5,661 bases of DNA from the NCBI GenBank assembly GCA_964505325.1, contig CAZDHT010000306.1, positions 1 through 5,661 on the forward strand, read 5' to 3'. Every line of letters starts with the position of its first letter. Position 1 is the stretch's first letter. Origin of the DNA: CAZDHT01 sp964505325 (GTDB taxonomy: Bacteria > Planctomycetota > PUPC01). The translations under genes and the position numbers were made by a program. The notes under the pieces were generated by a model. It had not been told where the DNA came from. It saw nothing but the letters and a program-made list of their open reading frames with translations, and searched no databases. Below, in pieces: positions 1 to 5,396 of the stretch.

Positions 1-59
1 CGCTGGCGAACGCGGAGGGCTATGATGCACACGCGAAGAGCGCGAAGATACGGGAATAG
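1..59 (+). CDS. hisD: Histidinol dehydrogenase, C-terminal end only (partial)
   Basis: Reading from base 3, the last 18 codons give LANAEGYDAHAKSAKIRE and a TAG stop at 57-59. This matches the conserved end of histidinol dehydrogenase, where a helix of the form 'A-x-x-E-G-h-x-A-H-x-x-A-x-x-I-R' closes the protein. The His of the 'EG..AH' motif is, in the known family, one of the residues near the active-site zinc. HisD is a zinc- and NAD-dependent enzyme that oxidises L-histidinol to L-histidine in two steps in the cytoplasm, the final step of histidine synthesis. The rest of the gene lies left of the window. The call rests on few residues but is strongly supported by hisC downstream on the same strand, the usual hisD-hisC order. 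Confidence 0.85.
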   Translation, partial: LANAEGYDAHAKSAKIRE

Positions 60-71
60 CGATGAGAAATC

Positions 72-488
72 ATGTCTGGCGAGACTAGCACGAACATGCG
101 TTCCGCGGTCCCCCAAGGTCGTCGCCCCGACGAAGACAGCATGTCAGTCGAGCCGTCACTGATGACGGTGATCGTCACCGTCATCGTTATCGTGTTTGTG
201 GCTTGTATCTTCACATTAGTCGCTGCTGTGGTAACGATCGTTGTATTTGACGTCAAACCGGCCTACTGGTTATACGGCTTCTACTGGGGCTTGTTTGCCC
301 GGTGCTTGCTTGCGGCCACTGAAAAGAACGCCTTGTTGTTGAGTAGGAAAGACCGGACCAAGCGGCCAGATGAGAGAATGACGGTAGGGGAACGGCGATT
401 TGTGATGTCGCTATTCCTTTGGCTGATCCGGCTTGAACTTGCTGCGAGCTTGGTTCTCTTGATACTTTCTGTTGCGGGCCGGCTTTGA
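72..488 (+). CDS. Small multi-pass membrane protein of unknown function between hisD and hisC
   Basis: The frame encodes 138 residues that I do not recognise. Residues 1-30 are polar. Residues 31-59 are an unbroken hydrophobic stretch rich in Val, Ile and Thr (first membrane segment). Residues 63-82 are aromatic and hydrophobic (second). Residues 84-109 are basic and probably cytoplasmic. Residues 110-136 form a third hydrophobic segment interrupted by Arg120 and Glu122. The ATG at 72 lies 12 bases after the hisD stop but has no good Shine-Dalgarno; in-frame ATGs at 96, 141 and 162 are possible starts, and 141 or 162 would still keep every membrane segment. The stop at 486-488 is 20 bases before hisC, so the gene is probably co-transcribed with it. 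Codons such as TTG, TTA, CTT and GTT are frequent here and rare in hisC, which suggests recent acquisition or weak selection. The overall frame is well supported by its hydrophobic pattern; the function is unknown. Confidence 0.7.
   Translation: MSGETSTNMRSAVPQGRRPDEDSMSVEPSLMTVIVTVIVIVFVACIFTLVAAVVTIVVFDVKPAYWLYGFYWGLFARCLLAATEKNALLLSRKDRTKRPDERMTVGERRFVMSLFLWLIRLELAASLVLLILSVAGRL
161..185. repeat. Perfect 11-bp inverted repeat with 3-nt loop inside the membrane-protein gene
   Basis: Bases 161-171 (GATGACGGTGA) and 175-185 (TCACCGTCATC) are exact reverse complements around the loop TCG. In the mRNA this would be a stable hairpin beginning at the in-frame ATG at 162-164. It encodes the Thr-Val-Ile-rich start of the first membrane segment, so it could be a by-product of alternating Val/Ile/Thr codons. 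Alternatively it could hide or pace translation from the internal ATG. The symmetry is directly visible; any function is inference. Confidence 0.6.
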
Positions 489-494
489 ACTGCT

Positions 495-499
495 GGAGG
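495..499 (+). promoter_or_regulatory. Ribosome binding site of hisC
   Basis: GGAGG sits nine bases before the ATG at 509. It decides the start: an in-frame TTG at 485 would give eight extra residues but lies upstream of this site and overlaps the stop of the preceding gene. The ATG also gives the N-terminus expected for HisC. Confidence 0.8.
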
Positions 500-508
500 C
501 GGGATAAC

Positions 509-1540
509 ATGGGCCGTTTCCGTGAGAACATCAAGCGGATGGCGGGGTACACGCCGGGCGAGCAGCCGCAGGACAAGCAGTACGTCAAGCTGAACACGAA
601 TGAGTGTCCGTATCCGCCGTCGCCCAAGGTGTTCGAGGCGATCCGGGCGGCGGCGAATCCCGACCTGCGGCTCTATCCCGACCCGATGGCGACGCAGTTC
701 CGCGCCAAGCTGGCCGCCGTGTACGGCTTCGACATCGAGCAGATCATCGCCGGGCAGGGCGGCGACGATGTCCTGAACCTCATCGTTCGCGCCTGCGCCG
801 GCAAGGGTGATAAGGTCGCGTCGCTCTACCCGTCGTACACGCTGTACGACACGCTGGCGGAGCTCCAGGAGGCGCAGTTCGTCCGCGTGTCGAAGGTCGA
901 GGAGTTGGCGGACGCCGGCGCGCGGGTGTCGTTCGTGTGCAATCCGAACGCGCCGACGGGCGTCTGGACGGAGATCGACGCGCTGGACGACCTCGCCCCG
1001 AAGCTGGACGGCGTGCTGGTCATCGACGAGGCGTACGCCGACTTTGCGGAGGAGACGTGCCTGTCGCTGGTGAGGAAGCACGGCAACGTGATCGTCCCGC
1101 GCACGCTGTCAAAGTCGTTCTCGCTGGCGGGCATGCGCCTGGGGTACGGCGTGGCGCAGCGGCCGATCATCGAGCAGTTGTTCAAGGTGAAGGAGTCGTA
1201 CAACCTCGACCGGATCAGCCTGGCTGCGGCGGAGGCGGCGCTGGACGACCTGGAGCACATGCAGACGAACGTGAGGCGGGTGATCGCGACGCGCGAGCGG
1301 CTGAAACGCGAACTCGAGGCGATGGGACTGTTCTTCTATCCCTCGCGCTCGAACTTCATCTTCTTCCGGATCGAAAACGCGCCGGAGATGAAACAGGAAC
1401 TGATGGACCGCGGCGTGCTGGTGCGGCACTTCAACACGCCCGAACTCAAGGACTACATCCGCGTCAGCATTGGGAGTGATGAGGAGATCGACCGCTTCCT
1501 GTCCGAACTGAAGGTGGTAGTCGGCGGCAAGAATCAGTAA
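509..1540 (+). CDS. hisC: Histidinol-phosphate aminotransferase
   Basis: This 343-residue protein is a fold-type I, PLP-dependent class I/II aminotransferase of normal HisC length. It interconverts imidazole acetol phosphate plus glutamate and L-histidinol phosphate plus 2-oxoglutarate in the cytoplasm. Visible in order: the N-terminal 'MAGYTPGEQP' and 'KLNTNE' signature (residues 11-32); 'LYPDP' with Tyr56 (dimer-partner contact to PLP phosphate in the family); 'GQGGDD' in place of the usual GNGSDE; 'NPNAPTG' (145-151); 'IDEAYADF' with Asp173 and Tyr176, which contact the PLP ring; 'SKSFSLAGMRLGYG' with Lys202 as the Schiff-base lysine; and Arg318 in 'YIRVSIG', the substrate-carboxylate arginine. 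All key residues are present except that Ala148 stands where many homologues have Asn. It follows hisD and the small membrane gene and probably shares their transcript; no promoter of its own is obvious. Identification as HisC rather than another class I/II aminotransferase rests on the N-terminal signature plus the hisD neighbour. Confidence 0.95.
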   Translation: MGRFRENIKRMAGYTPGEQPQDKQYVKLNTNECPYPPSPKVFEAIRAAANPDLRLYPDPMATQFRAKLAAVYGFDIEQIIAGQGGDDVLNLIVRACAGKGDKVASLYPSYTLYDTLAELQEAQFVRVSKVEELADAGARVSFVCNPNAPTGVWTEIDALDDLAPKLDGVLVIDEAYADFAEETCLSLVRKHGNVIVPRTLSKSFSLAGMRLGYGVAQRPIIEQLFKVKESYNLDRISLAAAEAALDDLEHMQTNVRRVIATRERLKRELEAMGLFFYPSRSNFIFFRIENAPEMKQELMDRGVLVRHFNTPELKDYIRVSIGSDEEIDRFLSELKVVVGGKNQ

Positions 1541-1556
1541 CCAGTAACCAGTGACC
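1536..1556 (+). repeat. Three tandem 7-nt repeats, consensus AGTRACC, overlapping the hisC stop
   Basis: Units lie at 1536-1542 and 1543-1549 (both AGTAACC) and 1550-1556 (AGTGACC). The TAA stop of hisC (1538-1540) lies inside the first unit, so the array grows directly out of the end of the gene. Weaker matches follow to about 1568 (CGTTATC, AGTCGG). With the inverted copies at 1605-1625 it could fold into an imperfect stem of 21 positions: I count 16 Watson-Crick pairs and one G-U, with a 48-base loop. Such a stem could serve as a transcript end, but there is no T-run. Confidence 0.7.
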
Positions 1557-1595
1557 CGTTATCAGTCGGTGCGGCGGGTCTCGTGCTCTCTGCCG

Positions 1596-1625
1596 CTAAT
1601 CACCGGTCGCTGATCACCGGTAACT
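1596..1625 (+). repeat. 14-nt imperfect tandem repeat, inverted relative to the 1536 array, cut by the gap
   Basis: Two 14-base units (1596-1609 and 1610-1623) agree at 11 of 14 positions. Each contains the palindrome ACCGGT (1602-1607, 1616-1621), with TGATCA between them. Read on the - strand the units are again 7-mers of the type RGTNAYC, so this is the same repeat family in opposite orientation. The last bases before the N run (GGTAACT) fit the pattern, so the array very likely continues into the unsequenced part. Confidence 0.65.
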
Positions 1626-1725
1626 NNNNNNNNNNNNNNNNNNNNNNNNNNNNNNNNNNNNNNNNNNNNNNNNNNNNNNNNNNNNNNNNNNNNNNNNNNN
1701 NNNNNNNNNNNNNNNNNNNNNNNNN
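1626..1725. other. Assembly gap of 100 N
   Basis: Exactly 100 N, the conventional placeholder for a scaffold gap whose true length is unknown. It removes the end of the - strand gene to its right and any sequence, possibly whole genes, between that gene and hisC. Distance and adjacency across it should not be trusted. Confidence 0.95.
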
Positions 1726-2435
1726 CTCACGGTCAGCTCGTTGCTTTCGAGCCAGCCGACGGCGGCCTTGACGGTATGCCGGCCGGCGCCGAGCTTGCCG
1801 AGCGCGCAGTAGCACTTGGCGAGGTCCCGCTCGAACGTGGTCGATCCCGGCTTGAACGACACCGGCCGCGGCGCCAGTGCGCGGCGGCGCTTGATCCACG
1901 GCGAGACGTTGAAGAGCACCTTCTCCTTGCGCCCGGACCGCGCGACGAAGATGAGCGTCTCGCAACCGTCGAGTTCTCGGGTCCGGGACAGGAAATCGGG
2001 CGCGGGGATGTCTTTCGGTGTCGTGTTGACCACGGTGATCCAGATCGGAATCGACTCGGCACTGTCCACGTTCATGTGCGAATCTTTGATCTTCAGTTCG
2101 GGCTTGAGCCAACTGATTTCCAGCTTGAGGCCCGCCGTAGGCTGAGCGGGGAAGCCGCTGAGGCAGCGGCTGCACTTCTTCGCCTTCAGCGCACAGACGG
2201 GGCACAGCCGGAACGCCCCGCTGGCGGTGCGCTTCCTGCATTCGCCGCACGTGCCGACGCTCTCGTCGTAGCCCAGACCGGTGCAGCGGGGGCACATCAG
2301 GGTCCCGGTCCATTTGGTGTTCCAGCCGGGCGGCAGTTTCACCGGTGCTTCCTTCTTCCCGGCGGCCCGCGCCCCGGGCACGGCCAGGGCCACGAGCATC
2401 GCGATGACAAGCAATCCAATGCGGGTTCTCTTCAC
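1726..2435 (-). CDS. Exported four-CxxC (DnaJ-type zinc-ribbon-like) protein with Ig-like beta region, C-terminus lost in gap
   Basis: Only the first 236 residues are visible; the frame runs into the gap. The start is a GTG at 2435-2433, chosen because a strong GGAGGAGG lies just upstream. Residues 1-24 form a signal peptide (KRTR, hydrophobic 6-20, cleavage probably after Ala-Arg-Ala24). Residues 48-91 hold four CxxC pairs: C48/C51, C63/C66, C78/C81 and C88/C91. The first reads CPRCTGLG, like the CxxCxGxG repeat of the DnaJ central zinc domain, so two metal sites or structural disulfides are likely. From about residue 103 on the sequence is beta-strand rich, with an Ig-like or transglutaminase-type beta-sandwich look, ending near 'GWLESNELTV', a typical last strand; the missing part may therefore be short. 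It follows the large toroid gene by 91 bases on the same strand, so a shared envelope role is plausible. No enzyme motif is seen. Export would place the cysteines in an oxidising compartment, which is unusual for a DnaJ-like zinc site. Confidence 0.75.
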
Positions 2436-2440
2436 GGCCG

Positions 2441-2450
2441 TTCCTCCTCC
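2441..2450 (-). promoter_or_regulatory. Strong ribosome binding site for the CxxC protein
   Basis: On the - strand this reads GGAGGAGGAA and ends five bases before the GTG at 2435. It decides the GTG start. An ATG at 2452-2450 is in another frame and gives only six codons before a stop, although it overlaps the GTG region and could be a short leader. Confidence 0.75.
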
Positions 2451-2465
2451 ATCAGGCGCGGGACT

Positions 2466-2487
2466 CCCCGCGTGAATAGACGCGGGG
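2466..2487 (-). terminator. Perfect 8-bp GC-rich hairpin between the toroid gene and the CxxC gene
   Basis: CCCCGCGT (2466-2473) and ACGCGGGG (2480-2487) are exact reverse complements with a 6-base loop. The hairpin lies 39 bases after the stop of the large gene and about 30 bases before the start of the next gene on the same strand. Neither side carries a T-run, so it is not a canonical intrinsic terminator. It could be a partial terminator, an attenuator or a stabilising 3' end that sets different levels for the two genes. The structure is certain from the bases; the role is not. Confidence 0.45.
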
Positions 2488-2526
2488 TCAGTTCGGAAGT
2501 TTCACAAAACCACATGCAAGGCCGGG

Positions 2527-5238
2527 TCAGAACTTCTCGTCGTCCTTGGGACGCTTGCGCTTGTCCTTCGGCTCGGGTTCCGGGTTCAGCTCTCGCAGTT
2601 CCTTGAGCTCGTCCTCGGGGGTCTTCTCCTTCGGCGGCTCTTTCGTTACCGGCTTGTCCGGTTTCTTGGGCTGCACAGGCTCTTTCTTCGGGCCCTTCTC
2701 CGGCTCCTTCTTCGGCGCGGTCGGGTCCAGCGCCTCCGGCACCTTGATGTGCTGTTCCTTGACCCGCGCCAGCGCCGCCTCGACGTCCTTTTCAACCTCC
2801 TTCCAGTTTTCCGGCCCCACGACGAAGTCGGGCTCCAGTTTCTTCGTGGCGGAACGTTCGCCCATAAGGTTCCGAATGACCCGGCTGATGTCACCCTGCG
2901 ATAGGCCTCGGGTCCCCGGGGTACGTTCGGCCAGGAGGACGGCCAGCAGTTGCTCTCCCTTCCAGGCCGCCTCGATCTCGGGCAGGTTCTGGAGCGGCAC
3001 GGCGTAGTTGAACGCCGCGTGCGAAGCCGGCAGCGGGCGAAACGCCACGTCGGTGTAGAGCTGCCGGAGCTGCCGCTTCGCCCGATCCTTCAGGTCCTGC
3101 CCGGACGTGCCCGGCGGACAATGAGCGACCAGGAGCCCGCCCTGGTCGAGATATTTGCCAAGCTTCTCGCGCGATGCCGCCAAGGTGTTCTTCGAGGCGG
3201 CGTTGCCGCCGATCACCAGCACCGGGACGAACGCCGCCAGCCCGTCGGGCAATTCAGCGGAGATGCTCCGCCACCGCAACGGCGCCTTACACTCTTTGGC
3301 CAGCGCATCCCGCGCCTCCTCGAGCTCCTCGTCCAGCCGGATGTTCCGCTGTCCCGACCAGTTCCACTGCCCGCCGAGGGTCGGCCGGCCCGCCTCGCAA
3401 AGGAACAGGACGGCGAAGCACGTGTTCACCAGTTGGTGGCCGAAGCGGGTCTCGTACGTGTTGTAGATCCAGTTTCTGTACATCAGGCTCCGCATGTACG
3501 TGGAAGAACCAAAGCTCCAGACCGGCAGGCGCGGCCAGGAGCCGTCGTTCTCCTGCGCAAAGAGAATCCGGCACACGATGCCCTCCGGGATGAGGCCGAA
3601 CCGGGTCCGGTCCATGGTCGGGTCGTTCAGCATAGTGGCCAGGGCGAAGTAGTAGTACAGGACGCCGTATTGCGCGCACATCGGGAGTTCGGGCTCAAGG
3701 CCGCGTTTGCTGTAGGCGTACAGATGCTTGAGTGCCGCGGCCCGCGCCTTGTCGATGGTGTCGCCGAAACTCCGGCGGGCCCGCGCCCGGCCGGCGAGCT
3801 CGGCAATGCAGTCAAGACACGACACGCCGACCGCTGTCATCGACACGCACGGCTCGTTGGGTTTCTCCTGCGGCTTGCCGGCGTACGCGGACGGCTTGAC
3901 CGGCGTGGGCTGACGGGTGTGATGCTCCTGCATGCCGTACCCCCAGGAGCCGTCGGGCTGCTGGAGCTTCTTGAGCGCGTTCGCCGCCCGGGCCAACGCG
4001 GGGGCCAGTTCCTTGGCCAGGGGCGAGCCGGGCTTGAGGAAGCCCTGGTGTGAGGCGTCTCGCAGCGCGAGCAGGGCCAAGTGGGTGTTGGGCAGGTCGC
4101 CGCGCCGGGTGTAACGGATGTCGTAGAACGCGCCGGGGTAGAACCGTAGGTCGCCGCCGATGCGCTCGCTTCGGCGGACCCTTCCCCATTGCGATCCCCG
4201 GGTGAACTCCCGGGTAAGGCCGATAATCTTCTCGCGGACCTTCTTCAATTCCTCCATCACCTGGTCGTGGACCTTCTGGTTGCGTTCAATTTTTGCCGTT
4301 AGCCGCCCTTTCTCGCGCTTGCTTCTGGCGGCGGGCAGGAGGTGCTTGTCGTGTGCGATGTCCTTCAGCAGCTTGTCGCGCAGGATGACTCCTTTCATCT
4401 CGATGATCTGGAGCTTCTTGAGGCGCTCGACGTCGACCGAATAGATTCCCCACTGGCCGCGGCAGCTTCCAGCCTGAATCTGTCCCGCCACCAGTTTTTC
4501 GAGCATCTGCTCGACGAACTTTCCGTACGTTTCCTTGTCCAGCCGGCAGAACGCCATGACGAAAAGCGACAGCTCGTAGGTGGTGTCCGGGATGCCGTGC
4601 TGTTCGAGCGTGCCGTCGTAGAGCCACTCGGCCGGCTTCGCAACGTAGGGCGAGTCGATCGGCTCGCCGCTGCACAACAGCGTGTACAGCGCGAGTGCGT
4701 TCACCCCCTCGAGCCAGCGGGCGTAGATCTTGCAGGGGTCGGACTCCTGGTAGACCCGCCGCTTCTCCTCGACGACACGGGTCTTGTTGCCGTCGCGGAC
4801 CTGAACCTCCTGGAGCTGATTGACGTACTTGTAGACGGGTCTCTGTATCCGTTTGCGGCCGACCGGCGCATAGGGGTTCTTGGGGTCCTTTTCCTCCACC
4901 CACACCCACTTGTACCCCACGTGCTTCTGGACCGGTACCACCTTCTTGACGGTCTTGTACACCGGGTGGGTGACTTGCACCGTCTTCCACCCGACGGGGA
5001 TCCGGGTGACGCTGTCCTGTGGAGGAAACCAGACGCGGTTCTCGTCCTTGTCCTGCCTGGCTTTCAGGTACTTGATCCCCAGGCGTGCCGCGCCACGTGC
5101 CGCCAGCAAGAGGTCCTTGCCCAGCGCGGCAGTGAGCGTCTTCTCGGGCAGCTTGACTTCCGACTCGGCCTGGGCGCCGAATGCCGGCCCGCTCGCAGTA
5201 AGCACAAAGCAGAGCGCCGCGACGGCACAGCACTTCAT
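2527..5238 (-). CDS. Exported prenyltransferase/squalene-cyclase-like toroid protein with DUF4159-like domain
   Basis: The protein has 903 residues from the ATG at 5238-5236, chosen for its signal peptide, the AGGAGAGGG upstream, and because a longer TTG start at 5304 would lie inside the promoter. Residues 1-24 are a signal peptide (cleavage near AFGAQA). Residues 76-168 are a Val/Lys/Tyr-rich insert with two PVYK(T/Y)V copies (92-97, 134-139). Residues about 170-260 and 360-645 resemble the alpha/alpha toroid of terpene cyclase/prenyltransferase-like proteins, with QxDGSW-type turns at 427-432 and 562-568 and 'HQLVNTCFAVLFLCEAG'. Residues 268-345 are a highly charged helix-forming insert, perhaps a coiled coil. 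Residues about 658-775 fit DUF4159: 'VLVIGG', 'YLDQGGLLVAHC' (696-707) and 'LPASH' (736-740). Residues 832-903 are a Lys/Pro/Glu tail. The DxDD catalytic acid motif of squalene-hopene cyclase is absent, so a binding or structural role outside the cytoplasmic membrane is more likely than catalysis. Substrate and partner are unknown; the name 'squalene cyclase' would mislead. Confidence 0.85.
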   Translation of the reverse strand: MKCCAVAALCFVLTASGPAFGAQAESEVKLPEKTLTAALGKDLLLAARGAARLGIKYLKARQDKDENRVWFPPQDSVTRIPVGWKTVQVTHPVYKTVKKVVPVQKHVGYKWVWVEEKDPKNPYAPVGRKRIQRPVYKYVNQLQEVQVRDGNKTRVVEEKRRVYQESDPCKIYARWLEGVNALALYTLLCSGEPIDSPYVAKPAEWLYDGTLEQHGIPDTTYELSLFVMAFCRLDKETYGKFVEQMLEKLVAGQIQAGSCRGQWGIYSVDVERLKKLQIIEMKGVILRDKLLKDIAHDKHLLPAARSKREKGRLTAKIERNQKVHDQVMEELKKVREKIIGLTREFTRGSQWGRVRRSERIGGDLRFYPGAFYDIRYTRRGDLPNTHLALLALRDASHQGFLKPGSPLAKELAPALARAANALKKLQQPDGSWGYGMQEHHTRQPTPVKPSAYAGKPQEKPNEPCVSMTAVGVSCLDCIAELAGRARARRSFGDTIDKARAAALKHLYAYSKRGLEPELPMCAQYGVLYYYFALATMLNDPTMDRTRFGLIPEGIVCRILFAQENDGSWPRLPVWSFGSSTYMRSLMYRNWIYNTYETRFGHQLVNTCFAVLFLCEAGRPTLGGQWNWSGQRNIRLDEELEEARDALAKECKAPLRWRSISAELPDGLAAFVPVLVIGGNAASKNTLAASREKLGKYLDQGGLLVAHCPPGTSGQDLKDRAKRQLRQLYTDVAFRPLPASHAAFNYAVPLQNLPEIEAAWKGEQLLAVLLAERTPGTRGLSQGDISRVIRNLMGERSATKKLEPDFVVGPENWKEVEKDVEAALARVKEQHIKVPEALDPTAPKKEPEKGPKKEPVQPKKPDKPVTKEPPKEKTPEDELKELRELNPEPEPKDKRKRPKDDEKF

Positions 5239-5245
5239 CACGCAT

Positions 5246-5254
5246 CCCTCTCCT
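5246..5254 (-). promoter_or_regulatory. Ribosome binding site of the toroid gene
   Basis: AGGAGAGGG on the - strand, seven bases before the ATG at 5238. It selects that ATG, which begins a clean signal peptide, over the TTG at 5304. Confidence 0.75.
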
Positions 5255-5275
5255 ATGGTTTTGGCCCGTCCCCTT

Positions 5276-5304
5276 ATTATATGGGATACGCCCGGCAAGC
5301 CCAA
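5276..5304 (-). promoter_or_regulatory. Sigma70-type promoter of the toroid gene
   Basis: On the - strand a perfect -10 hexamer TATAAT (5281-5276) is preceded by 17 bases and then TTGGGC (5304-5299; four of six match TTGACA). The expected transcript start near 5269 leaves a leader of about 30 bases that contains the ribosome binding site. A run of seven A on this strand (5324-5318) lies upstream of the -35, where an UP element would be. This AT-rich island stands out in high-GC surroundings. The arrangement is seen directly; activity is inferred. Confidence 0.65.
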
Positions 5305-5322
5305 GTGTGCAACAGCGTTTTT

Positions 5323-5352
5323 TTGCCCGGTCGGCGGCCGAGCTGATATTCT
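5323..5352 (+). promoter_or_regulatory. Possible weak promoter for the divergent right-edge gene
   Basis: TTGCCC (5323-5328) and TATTCT (5347-5352) are separated by 18 bases on the + strand, pointing at the coding stretch that begins near 5397. The match is moderate, and the -35 overlaps the A/T tract that may serve the opposite promoter, so the two transcripts could compete. Such matches occur by chance, and the gene it would serve lacks a clear start. Confidence 0.25.
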
Positions 5353-5396
5353 GCTCCCGCCATCGGGGTCGTCGCTGCACCTGGTGGTGGGCTAAC

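Noticed and set aside
485..508. TTG start extending HisC by eight residues
   Set aside because: It overlaps the previous stop and lies before the GGAGG at 495-499, which is correctly spaced for the ATG at 509.
281..1081. Long - strand open frame opposite hisC and the membrane gene
   Set aside because: Arg/Leu/Asp-rich shadow of hisC. It spans two genes on the other strand and has no recognisable domain.
1557..1595. Intrinsic terminator of hisC formed by the repeat arms
   Set aside because: The arms pair imperfectly, the loop is 48 bases and no T-run follows before the gap, so a terminator cannot be claimed.
1536..1625. CRISPR array
   Set aside because: The repeat units are 7 or 14 bases with no unique spacers of regular length and no cas genes in view.
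2950..4053. Long + strand open frame inside the toroid gene
   Set aside because: Arg/Leu/Val-rich antisense shadow. The - strand frame has signal peptide, QxDGSW turns and a DUF4159-like region.
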